From UBA9676 sp035532275 (GTDB lineage Bacteria > Actinomycetota > Actinomycetes > Streptosporangiales > Streptosporangiaceae), in NCBI GenBank assembly GCA_035532275.1, contig DATKRG010000147.1, forward strand, positions 1 to 25,358: a DNA stretch of 25,358 nucleotides. The letters are read 5' to 3'. The notes beneath the pieces were generated by a model. It ran no database searches. It had not been told where the DNA came from and saw only the letters and a program-made list of their open reading frames with translations. This document shows positions 7,089 to 13,603 of this stretch, in pieces. A program made the translations under genes and the position numbers. How positions within the stretch are numbered: the first letter of the stretch is position 1; every line of letters begins with the position of its first letter.

Positions 7089-8924
7089 TTACGGCTTAGG
7101 CGCATGCAGGTGGTGATGTGCGCCTGGCGCGTCCGGCTGGCCGGGGCCCTGGTTTTCCTGGAGGCCGTTGCCCGGCGTCGAGCCGGTCCCGGCCGACCGG
7201 AACACGAAAAAGCTGAATCCGTGCAGGGCTATCTCCGTGGTCCCGGCGACGACGGCGAACAGGAACAGGGCCGCGAAAGCGGCCGTCGTCACGCGCATGG
7301 CCCGGAACTGCCGGGGCCTGGTGCCCGGCCTGGCGGTCGGCGGCGCCGTGGGCTTGGTGGCCGGCCGGGACGCAGGCTTAGTGGCCGGCCGGGCAGCAGG
7401 CTTGCTGGCGGGCTTGGCAGCGGGTGCCGCGGAGGGCTTGGCAGCGGGTGCCGCAGAGGGCTTGGCCTCGGGCCTGGTGGCCGGCTCCAGCGGGATGGTG
7501 AGGTTCTGCGTGACGTAGGTGGCCACCCGGGTCAGCTCGGCCGACATCGTCGTGACGGCCTCCCGCAGCTCGGCTGCCTCATGCTCGGCGGCCTCCCGGA
7601 TCGCGGCCGCCTGCGTCGATGCCTGCTCCCGGATCTGCGCGGCCTGCTGGTCGGCGTCTGACAGCAGCCGCGTCACCAGCCGCACCGAGTCGGCGTGCTC
7701 GGGTTCGGCCTGCCTGAGGATCCCGTGCCTGGGCTCAACGTGCCGGGGCTCAGCGTGCCTGAGATCCCCGTGCCTGGGCTCAGCGTGCCTGAGATCCCCG
7801 TGCCGCAGATCCCCGTGCCGGGGGTTCGGTTGCCCGAAGTGGCCGCCCGGCTCCGGAAGTGGGCTGAGGGGTGCTTCACTGGCAGCGACCGGGCCCGGCA
7901 TGCCATAGAAGGCGCTCTGGTGAGGTGACGGGGCTGGCGGGGGTGGCGGCTGCCAGTACTGCGCCTGCGGCGGTTCCCGCCGCCGGGGCAGGGGCGGCGG
8001 CGGGTCCGAGACGGGTGGCCCGCCAGCCCCGGTGCCGCCGGCCCCGGTGTCGCCGCCCTGCGGCCAGCTCGGAGGGTCGGCGGCTGGCTGCGGCCAGTTC
8101 GCAGGGCCGGCGGCTGGCAGAGGCCAGCTCGGGTGGTCGGCGGCTGGCTGCGGCTGGCTCGGGTGGTCAGCGGAAAGGTGCGGCCAGCTCGGGTGGTCGG
8201 CAGCGGCCGCCGGCCAGGGCGGGCCAGGCGCCGCCTTTGCACCGGCCGGGACGGCAGGCCCGGTCTTGCTGCCCGGGGGCCGCGGCGGCTTGACGCGGGT
8301 GGACTTGCGCCGCAGCGTGGTCCCGCCGCCGCTCCGGCGCCGCTGGCTCAGCGCGAGTGTCAGCCCGACGGCGGCGAAGACGACCAGCATCCCGGCGAAC
8401 ACGATCGCGATACCCGCGCCGATCCAGCCGAAGGCCGAATGGGGTGACGCTCCCGCGCTTGTCCCGGACGGCGGGTGTGAGGCGCGGGCGGAAGCGGACG
8501 GGCGCACCCGGGGGAGCGGGCCGAAGCGCACCCCGGGCCCTGACGCGTCCCTGGGCAGCCGGAGGATCCAGCCCTTATCGATCTTCCGTGGGTTTTCCAG
8601 CCGTCCGCCGCCCGGCTGAAGCCGGCCCTTGTTGAGCCGGAAGATCTCCAGGTACCGGCTGGGGTCGTGCAGAGTCGTGGCGGCGATCCGGTACAGGTCG
8701 GTGGCTCCGTGCCCCGGTGCCGGGACGATGTAGTACTTGACCCGCGGCGCACCGGCCATGGCTGACTGCGGCTGCGCATGGGTGTCGCTGGCGGCCAGGG
8801 CCGGGCCCGCTCCCAGGGCGGTGAGCATCGCAAGGGCGGCGAACGTGGCCCCGATCAGGTGTGCGGCCGTCCGCAGGAAGCCTGCGCGGCCGCGGAAGCC
8901 TGTGTTGTGGGTCCTCATCTCCAT
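7089..8924 (-). CDS. LysM-domain, two-helix membrane protein with long repeat-rich cytoplasmic region
   Basis: Residues 1-45 look like a signal peptide (hydrophobic core ending ALAAS). Residues about 62-124 form a LysM-like peptidoglycan-binding domain (YYIVPAPG... DPSRYLEIFRLN ... GWILRLP). A helix follows at about 165-192, then a basic stop-transfer (QRRRSGG) and about 350 mostly disordered residues. These contain five ten-residue DHPSWP-type repeats (243-288), five-residue RHGDL/RHAEP repeats (369-403), a coiled-coil-like segment rich in Ala/Glu/Gln (about 410-470) and a Lys/Pro/Ala tract (486-537). A second helix (about 547-577) and a His-rich tail (GAHHHLHAPKP) end the 611-residue protein. 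This suggests a wall-anchored scaffold spanning the membrane, which is inference. The start at 8924 (or the ATG two codons later) lacks a clear ribosome binding site. The YedZ-like gene follows closely. Confidence 0.75.
   Translation of the reverse strand: MEMRTHNTGFRGRAGFLRTAAHLIGATFAALAMLTALGAGPALAASDTHAQPQSAMAGAPRVKYYIVPAPGHGATDLYRIAATTLHDPSRYLEIFRLNKGRLQPGGGRLENPRKIDKGWILRLPRDASGPGVRFGPLPRVRPSASARASHPPSGTSAGASPHSAFGWIGAGIAIVFAGMLVVFAAVGLTLALSQRRRSGGGTTLRRKSTRVKPPRPPGSKTGPAVPAGAKAAPGPPWPAAAADHPSWPHLSADHPSQPQPAADHPSWPLPAAGPANWPQPAADPPSWPQGGDTGAGGTGAGGPPVSDPPPPLPRRREPPQAQYWQPPPPPAPSPHQSAFYGMPGPVAASEAPLSPLPEPGGHFGQPNPRHGDLRHGDLRHAEPRHGDLRHAEPRHVEPRHGILRQAEPEHADSVRLVTRLLSDADQQAAQIREQASTQAAAIREAAEHEAAELREAVTTMSAELTRVATYVTQNLTIPLEPATRPEAKPSAAPAAKPSAAPAAKPASKPAARPATKPASRPATKPTAPPTARPGTRPRQFRAMRVTTAAFAALFLFAVVAGTTEIALHGFSFFVFRSAGTGSTPGNGLQENQGPGQPDAPGAHHHLHAPKP
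7314..7469 (-). repeat. Lys/Pro/Ala-rich low-complexity coding repeat
   Basis: Within the LysM protein, residues 486-537 repeat PSAAPAAK and related KPA-x-RPAT units, resembling histone-H1-like tails of actinobacterial proteins. The DNA shows matching degenerate tandem units such as GGCTTGGCAGCGGGTGCCGC, read on the plus strand. Confidence 0.75.
7716..7820 (-). repeat. 15-bp tandem coding repeat (RHGDL/RHAEP)
   Basis: Seven five-residue units in the LysM protein (RHGDL, RHGDL, RHAEP, RHGDL, RHAEP, RHVEP, RHGIL) are encoded by nearly identical 15-bp units. The plus-strand text shows repeated CGTGCCTGAGATCCC-like blocks. This is a protein-coding repeat rather than a CRISPR array, since there are no unique spacers. 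Confidence 0.85.
8061..8198 (-). repeat. 30-bp tandem coding repeat (DHPSWP units)
   Basis: Five ten-residue units of the LysM protein (DHPSWPHLSA, DHPSQPQPAA, DHPSWPLPAA, GPANWPQPAA, DPPSWP) are encoded by tandem 30-bp units. The Trp-Pro pairing is regular. The outer units have diverged more than the inner ones. Confidence 0.85.
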
Positions 8925-9042
8925 CGTCTCGTCCGGCAGGTCTCACCGGGACCGGGCGCCGGCCCCGGGCGGGCGAGCATCGAGATAGCTTCTCACCCGC
9001 CGGCAGACTAGGCCACATGAGTCACTCCCGCACAGGGACGAA

Positions 9043-9060
9043 TATCCCCCGGGGGGGTGT
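9043..9060. promoter_or_regulatory. C-tract/G-tract palindrome, possible metal-regulator site
   Basis: ATATCCCCC followed directly by GGGGGGGTGT is an uninterrupted C-run/G-run with partly symmetrical A/T-rich ends. The layout resembles operators of CsoR-type metal sensors. It lies about 120 bases upstream of the LysM gene start. No metal-resistance gene or CsoR homologue is present, so the reading is weak. Confidence 0.25.
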
Positions 9061-9076
9061 GAATGACGGGGGTCCC

Positions 9077-9097
9077 GCCCGGGCTGCGTACCCGGGC
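9077..9097 (-). terminator. Hairpin terminator after the urate/8-oxoguanine operon
   Basis: GCCCGGG (9077-9083) and CCCGGGC (9091-9097) make a perfect 7-bp stem with loop CTGCGTA. It begins 12 bases after the stop of the amidohydrolase gene at 9109. It closes the four-gene minus-strand operon and separates it from the LysM gene. Confidence 0.6.
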
Positions 9098-9108
9098 TGC
9101 GCGGTCGG

Positions 9109-10497
9109 CTACCTGGCCAGGCGCTGGATCCGGGCGGCGGCGGCGGCGTGGCGGGCCAGCCTGTCATCGGCCCCGGGAACGGTGAGGGCGCCGTCGCGGA
9201 CCAGCACCCGGCCGGCCACGACCGTGTGCCGCGCGGCCGTGGGGCCGCAGCGCAGCCAGGCCTCCACCGGATCGGTCAGCGCCCCCGCGAACGCGGCCCC
9301 CTCCTGCGGCCAGCACACCAGGTCCCCGGCTGCGCCCACGCTGAGCTCGCCGATCTCACCGGTGCGGCCGAGGCACCCCGCGCCGCCGCGGGTCGCCATG
9401 TCGAGCACATCCCTGGCGGTCATGCCCGCAGGCCCCCGGCGCTGCTTCCCGAGCAGCAGCGCGGTCCTGGCCTCCAGCCACAGCGAGGCGCTGTCGGCCG
9501 AGGAGGAGCCGTCGCAGCCGAGCCCGACCGGGCTGCCGGCCGCGCGCAGTTCGGCCACCGGCGCGAATCCCCCGCCCGCCAGCAGCATGTTGGAGCTGGG
9601 GCAGTGGGCGACCCCGACACCGGCCGCGCCCAGCCGGGCGGCCTCGGCCTGGCTGGGGTAGACGCAGTGGGCCACCCAGGACCGGCCGGTCAGCCAGCCC
9701 ACCTCCTCGAACTGCTCGACCGGCCGGCGACCGAACCGCTCCAGGCAGTAGGAGTCCTCGTCCGGGTCCTCGGCCAGGTGCGTGTGCAGCCGCACGCCGA
9801 GGGTTTCCGCCAGTTCGGCGGTGCGGCGCATCAGCTCCGGGCTGACACTGAACGGAGAGCACGGGGCGAGCGCGACCCGTACCATCGCCCCCCACGCGGG
9901 GTCATGATGGGCTTTGACCAGGCGCTCGCTGTCGGCGAGCACCTCGTCGTCGTCCTGGACCACCGAGTCGGGCGGCAGCCCGCCGTCCTTGGCCGACAGC
10001 GTCATCGACCCGCGGGTGGGATGGAACCGCAGGCCGGTCTCGCGGGCGGCCGTGATCTCGGCCGACCACAGGTCGCCGGCTCCGCGCGGGGCCACATAGA
10101 GATGGTCGGTGCTGGTGGTGCAGCCGCCCAGGGCCAGCTCGGCCATGCCCACCCAGGCCGACAGGTAGGCCGCCTCTTCATCCAGGCCCGCCCAGAGCGG
10201 GTAGAGCCCGGTCAGCCACTGGAACAGGGTGCCCCCGGTGACGGGGGCGTAGGACCTGGTGAGGTTCTGGTACATGTGATGGTGGGTGTTGACCAGGCCC
10301 GGCGTGACCAGGCATCCGGCCGCGTCCAGCCGCTCCCGGGCGGCCGGCACCGGATCGGCCGCCGAGCCCACCGCGCTGACCAGCCCGCCGGTGACCGCCA
10401 CCCAGCCACCGGGCAGCTCCCGGCGCTGCGCGTCGCAGGTGGTGACCAGCGTGGCGCCGGTCACAAGCAGGTCGGCGCCGGGCGCCCCGGTCACCAC
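9109..10497 (-). CDS. 8-oxoguanine deaminase-type amidohydrolase
   Basis: The 462-residue amidohydrolase shows metal ligands at His72 and His74 (NTHHHMYQN), His240 (HTHLAED), His277 (VAHC) and Asp329 (GLGCDGSSS). The stretches LELALGGCTTSTDHLY-like (119-134) and GLRFHPTRGSM (155-165) match 8-oxoguanine deaminases, which turn 8-oxoguanine into urate and ammonia. The same clade also holds chlorohydrolases such as AtzB-like enzymes, so the substrate rests partly on context: it is the last gene of the urate-degradation operon. The GTG at 10497 overlaps the uricase stop by seven bases and has GGAG five bases upstream, inside the uricase coding end. A second GTG follows directly. Its product, urate, is the substrate of the gene just upstream. 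Confidence 0.85.
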   Translation of the reverse strand: MVTGAPGADLLVTGATLVTTCDAQRRELPGGWVAVTGGLVSAVGSAADPVPAARERLDAAGCLVTPGLVNTHHHMYQNLTRSYAPVTGGTLFQWLTGLYPLWAGLDEEAAYLSAWVGMAELALGGCTTSTDHLYVAPRGAGDLWSAEITAARETGLRFHPTRGSMTLSAKDGGLPPDSVVQDDDEVLADSERLVKAHHDPAWGAMVRVALAPCSPFSVSPELMRRTAELAETLGVRLHTHLAEDPDEDSYCLERFGRRPVEQFEEVGWLTGRSWVAHCVYPSQAEAARLGAAGVGVAHCPSSNMLLAGGGFAPVAELRAAGSPVGLGCDGSSSADSASLWLEARTALLLGKQRRGPAGMTARDVLDMATRGGAGCLGRTGEIGELSVGAAGDLVCWPQEGAAFAGALTDPVEAWLRCGPTAARHTVVAGRVLVRDGALTVPGADDRLARHAAAAARIQRLAR

Positions 10498-11396
10498 CGG
10501 TGCTCCGGGTCACCGGGTGCGGCGCCGGCCCGGAGCACCGACCCCTCGATCAGCCCGTAGGGGCGGTCGGCGGCGCAGAACACCTCGCCGGGGTTGTCCA
10601 GCCCGAACGGGCCGAGATCAACCAGGAAATGGTGCTTGTTGGGCAGCGCCAGCCGCACCTCGCAGATCTCGGGCCGGGCCGCCAGCACCGCCTGGCCCAT
10701 CGCGTACAGAGTCTGCTGGAGCGACCGGCTGTAGGTGGCGGCGAACGCCTCCACCAGCGCCGCCCGCGCGCCGGTGAACGAGGCGTCCCAGTCGGCCTCC
10801 GTGCCCGCGATCCGCCAGTGCGCCTGGACGGCGGTCGCGAGGATGCGGTCGCTGGTTGGCTCCAGGGTGGTGTACGGGTCGGTGAGGAACCCCCGGAACT
10901 CCGAGCCTGACGACTTGAGCAGGACGAGGTCGCCGACACCCACCACCACCTGCGCGGCGCCGTCCGCGCGCACGTGGATGCTGGCGGTCCGGGTGCCGGC
11001 CTGGCGCTCGAAGGAATGCGGATGACCGGTGCCGGCGATCCCGATGCGCCGCCAGCCGTACCGCTCGATCCGCACCCGGGCCCGGCCCACCGCCGGGACG
11101 CCGGCGAAGTGCCGGGCGAGGCGCAGCCCGAACTCCTCGGCCGGCTGGGCGCCGAACCGGCGGGCGAAGGCGTAAACCGTGTTCTTCTGCGCGTCGGTGG
11201 TCAGCACCTTCGCGTTGTCGCCGGTCAGGTAGGTCTCGGGCAGGTCGCCCGCGAGCGTGACGCTCACGTTGAGGTCGGTGATCTGGTGGCCTTCGCCGCC
11301 GCGGTCCACATGGAGCAGCCGCACCTCGGCCTTGCCGTACTGGGCCGGCCCGAGGACCGTGTCGCCACCTGCGGACGCCTCGCCACCTGCGGACAT
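10491..11396 (-). CDS. uox: Urate oxidase (uricase), cofactor-free
   Basis: This 301-residue enzyme oxidises urate to 5-hydroxyisourate with O2. Catalytic residues of the family are visible: Lys22 in QYGKAEVR, Thr67 in VLTTDAQKNT and His255/His256 in LPNKHHFLVDL, the urate oxidase signature. Substrate-pocket positions also appear: Phe167 in SEFRGF, Arg184 in SDRILAT, Gln227/228 in SLQQTLY and Asn253. Length agrees with typical 290-310-residue bacterial uricases. The ATG at 11396 lies three bases after the stop of the 5-HIU hydrolase gene. Its ribosome binding site, GGGAG, is made by the last codons of that gene. The stop overlaps the next gene's start, so the operon looks translationally coupled. 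Confidence 0.96.
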   Translation of the reverse strand: MSAGGEASAGGDTVLGPAQYGKAEVRLLHVDRGGEGHQITDLNVSVTLAGDLPETYLTGDNAKVLTTDAQKNTVYAFARRFGAQPAEEFGLRLARHFAGVPAVGRARVRIERYGWRRIGIAGTGHPHSFERQAGTRTASIHVRADGAAQVVVGVGDLVLLKSSGSEFRGFLTDPYTTLEPTSDRILATAVQAHWRIAGTEADWDASFTGARAALVEAFAATYSRSLQQTLYAMGQAVLAARPEICEVRLALPNKHHFLVDLGPFGLDNPGEVFCAADRPYGLIEGSVLRAGAAPGDPEHRW

Positions 11397-11399
11397 GAT

Positions 11400-11735
11400 C
11401 TAGCTCCCTCGGTAGGTGGAGTACCCGAACGGTGCCAGCAGCAGCGGCATGTGATAGTGCTCGCCGGGCTCGGCGGTGAAGACGACAGTGACCTCGGGGA
11501 AGAACGCCGTCCCATGCTGGGCCGCCAGGTAGTCCCCGACGGCGAACACGAGCCGGCACGAGGCCGGGGCAGCCAGGCCCACCGCGGGCAGGCTGGTGAC
11601 CCGGCCGCCGGCGCCGGTCACCGCCTCGCCGGCCGATTGCCAGCCACCGTCGGCCCAGACGCCGAGGCTGACACCGATGCCCACCGCCGGCCGGCCGCGG
11701 GCGGTGTCGAGGACGTGTGCCGAGACGGTGGTCAT
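11400..11735 (-). CDS. hiuH: 5-hydroxyisourate hydrolase (transthyretin-like)
   Basis: The 111-residue enzyme converts 5-hydroxyisourate, the uricase product, to OHCU. It has the family hallmarks: His7 in the N-terminal SAHVLD motif, Arg45 in GGRVTSL, a histidine pair in GEHYHMPLLL (93 and 95), and the invariant C-terminal tetrapeptide YRGS. Length is normal. The ATG at 11735 overlaps the stop of the OHCU decarboxylase gene as ATGA, a four-base coupling overlap. Gene order follows OHCU decarboxylase, HIU hydrolase, uricase, so neighbouring genes encode consecutive steps. No signal peptide is seen, so it acts in the cytoplasm. Confidence 0.96.
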   Translation of the reverse strand: MTTVSAHVLDTARGRPAVGIGVSLGVWADGGWQSAGEAVTGAGGRVTSLPAVGLAAPASCRLVFAVGDYLAAQHGTAFFPEVTVVFTAEPGEHYHMPLLLAPFGYSTYRGS

Positions 11736-12214
11736 CCGCTGGCCAGCTTGCGCAGCCTGATCGCGTTGATCTTGCCGATCTCCGCCGCCGCGACCTCGCG
11801 TTCGGTGCCGGGGTCGTTCGGCATCCGCCGGTGCAGTTCGGCCAGGATCTCGGTGGGCCCGCGGCCGTCGGCGCAGATCAGGAACACATGCCCGAACCGC
11901 TCCTCGTAGGCGGCGTTCGCGTCCGCGAGCGCCGCGAGGGTGGCGGCGTCGGCGCCGACCCCGGACTGCTCCTGGCGCGACCACCCGGACAGCCGCCGCT
12001 CGCCGATCCGGGGATGCCCGGCCATCGCCGCCTCCAGTTCGCCGGGCCCACGGGCGGCCCAGGCGGCATCCGCCGCCGCCAGCAGGTCCGGCAGCGTCGC
12101 ATACGGGCGCCCGGATGCGACCCGCTGCGCCCACGGCGGGACGGCACAGCAGCTGCGCAGCACCTCGACGAGGTCCGCCGCTGGCAGGGCGTTGAGCCGT
12201 GCTAGGTCAGGCAT
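11732..12214 (-). CDS. OHCU decarboxylase
   Basis: 2-oxo-4-hydroxy-4-carboxy-5-ureidoimidazoline (OHCU) decarboxylase makes S-allantoin. The 160-residue protein has the family pattern LNALPAADLVEVL (7-19), CC at 22-23, SGRPYATLPDLL (34-45), the catalytic His67 in AGHPRIGE, and RFGHVFLICADGR (106-118). ATG 12214 is preceded by GGGGAG at nine bases, a strong site. It heads the minus-strand operon OHCU decarboxylase, HIU hydrolase, uricase and 8-oxoguanine deaminase, and is divergent from allantoinase, which uses its product, across only 60 bases. The open frame continues upstream without a stop, but that part is antisense to allantoinase and is not coding. Some databases label such genes uraD or pucL N-terminal domain. 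Confidence 0.94.
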   Translation of the reverse strand: MPDLARLNALPAADLVEVLRSCCAVPPWAQRVASGRPYATLPDLLAAADAAWAARGPGELEAAMAGHPRIGERRLSGWSRQEQSGVGADAATLAALADANAAYEERFGHVFLICADGRGPTEILAELHRRMPNDPGTEREVAAAEIGKINAIRLRKLASG

Positions 12215-12215
12215 G

Positions 12216-12247
12216 GTGCTGATCTCCCCTGTACGCCGGCTCAGCAC
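12216..12247. promoter_or_regulatory. Inverted repeat in the divergent allantoin-gene promoter region
   Basis: GTGCTGA (12216-12222) and TCAGCAC (12241-12247) are perfect 7-bp arms 18 bases apart. They nearly fill the 60-base gap between the OHCU decarboxylase and allantoinase starts. A regulator binding here, for example the PucR protein encoded nearby, could control both directions. The left arm lies just upstream of the OHCU decarboxylase ATG. The pairing to PucR is inference. Confidence 0.35.
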
Positions 12248-12261
12248 ACTGACGACCACCG

Positions 12262-12267
12262 TAGCGT
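12262..12267 (+). promoter_or_regulatory. Possible -10 element for a leaderless allantoinase mRNA
   Basis: TAGCGT fits the actinobacterial TANNNT -10 pattern and ends seven bases before the ATG at 12275. No ribosome binding site lies in between. This geometry is that of leaderless transcripts, which are common in actinobacteria. No good -35 was found. Confidence 0.3.
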
Positions 12268-12274
12268 GAGCGTC

Positions 12275-13603
12275 ATGGCCGAGTACGAACTGGCGATCCG
12301 GGCCCGCCGGGCGGTCACCGGTGACGGCGTCCGCCCGGTCACCGTCGCCGTGCGGGACGGGCGGATCGCCGCGCTCGCCGGGTTCGGCGACACCCCCGAC
12401 GCCGTGACCGTGGCGGAACTGCCGGCCCAGGAGGTGCTGCTGCCGGGCCTGGTGGACACCCATGTTCACGTCAACGAGCCCGGCCGCACGCACTGGGAGG
12501 GCTTCGCGTCCGCGACCAGGGCGGCCGCGGCCGGCGGGGTCACCGCCGTGATCGACATGCCGCTCAACAGCCTGCCGCCGACCACCACGGCCGGCGCGCT
12601 GGCGCGCAAGCGGGCCGCCGCGCGGGGGCGTATCTGGGTGGACGTGGGCTTCTGGGGCGGCGCGGTCCCCGGGAACCTGCGCTCTCTCGCCGGGCTGCAC
12701 CAGGCCGGCGTGTTCGGCTTCAAGGCGTTCCTGGCCGACTCCGGTGTGCCCGAGTTCGGCTGCCTCGGCGGGACCAGCCTGGATGCCGCGCTCGCCGGGA
12801 CCGCCAGGCTGGGCGCCCTGCTCATCGTGCACGCCGAGGACCCGGGCGTCCTCGCGGCGGCACCCGCACCGTCCGGCCGGGCGTACGCGGGCTTCCTCGC
12901 GTCACGGCCCGCCGCAGCGGAGGACACCGCGATCGCGGGCCTGCTCGGCGCGGCGGGGCGGCACGGCGCGCGGGTCCACATCGTGCACCTGGCATCGGCG
13001 AGCGCGCTGCCGCTGATCGCGGCGGCGCGAGCGGCCGGGGCCGTGGTGTCGGCCGAGACGTGCCCGCACTACCTGACGTTCAGCGCGGAGGAGGTGCCGG
13101 ACGGCGCGACGCAGTTCAAGTGCTGCCCCCCGATCCGGGGCGCGGCGAACCGGGAAGGCCTGTGGGCGGGGCTGGCGGACGGCCTCATCGGCATGGTGGT
13201 GTCCGACCACTCACCCTGCCCGCCCGCACTCAAGCAGCCCGGTTCCGGCGACTTCGGCGCGGCGTGGGGCGGGATCTCCTCCCTCCAGCTCGGCCTGCCT
13301 GTGGTGTGGACGCAGGCCCGCGGGCGTGGCCACGACCTCGCCGACGTGGTGCGCTGGATGGCTGCCGGGCCCGCCGCCCTCGCTGGCGTGCCCGGCAAGG
13401 GAATGATCGCCCCCGGCTACGACGCCGACCTGGTCGCCTTCGACGACACGGCCCGGTTCACCGTGGATCCCGCCCGCCTGCGCCACCGGCACCCGGTGAC
13501 CCCTTACGCTGGCCGGACGCTGACCGGCGTGGTGCGCCGCACCTGGCTGCGCGGCCAGCAGGCCGGCCAGGCGCCGGCGGGAAGGCTGCTGAGACGGCAA
13601 TGA
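12275..13603 (+). CDS. allB: Allantoinase
   Basis: The 442-residue enzyme hydrolyses allantoin to allantoate using two metal ions. Ligands are visible: His63 and His65 in DTHVHVNEPG, the carboxylated-lysine position Lys150 in GFKAFL, His186 in IVHAED, His238 in HIVHLA and Asp311 in VVSDHSPC. CPHYLTF (263-269) is also typical of the allantoinase/dihydroorotase group. NEPGRTHWEGF favours allantoinase over dihydroorotase. The ATG at 12275 is preferred to a GTG at 12266 because the first strand (YELAIRARRAVT) follows directly. Neither has a Shine-Dalgarno sequence, so the mRNA may be leaderless. The stop overlaps the allantoicase ATG as ATGA, linking the two steps in one operon. Confidence 0.95.
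   Translation: MAEYELAIRARRAVTGDGVRPVTVAVRDGRIAALAGFGDTPDAVTVAELPAQEVLLPGLVDTHVHVNEPGRTHWEGFASATRAAAAGGVTAVIDMPLNSLPPTTTAGALARKRAAARGRIWVDVGFWGGAVPGNLRSLAGLHQAGVFGFKAFLADSGVPEFGCLGGTSLDAALAGTARLGALLIVHAEDPGVLAAAPAPSGRAYAGFLASRPAAAEDTAIAGLLGAAGRHGARVHIVHLASASALPLIAAARAAGAVVSAETCPHYLTFSAEEVPDGATQFKCCPPIRGAANREGLWAGLADGLIGMVVSDHSPCPPALKQPGSGDFGAAWGGISSLQLGLPVVWTQARGRGHDLADVVRWMAAGPAALAGVPGKGMIAPGYDADLVAFDDTARFTVDPARLRHRHPVTPYAGRTLTGVVRRTWLRGQQAGQAPAGRLLRRQ

Noticed and set aside
7716..8198. Regular short direct repeats that could suggest a CRISPR array
   Set aside because: Units of 15 and 30 bp are contiguous without unique spacers and encode in-frame peptide repeats.
12215..12832. N-terminal extension of OHCU decarboxylase in an open upstream frame
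   Set aside because: The extension is antisense to allantoinase and has no motif. The strong GGGGAG site marks ATG 12214 as the start.
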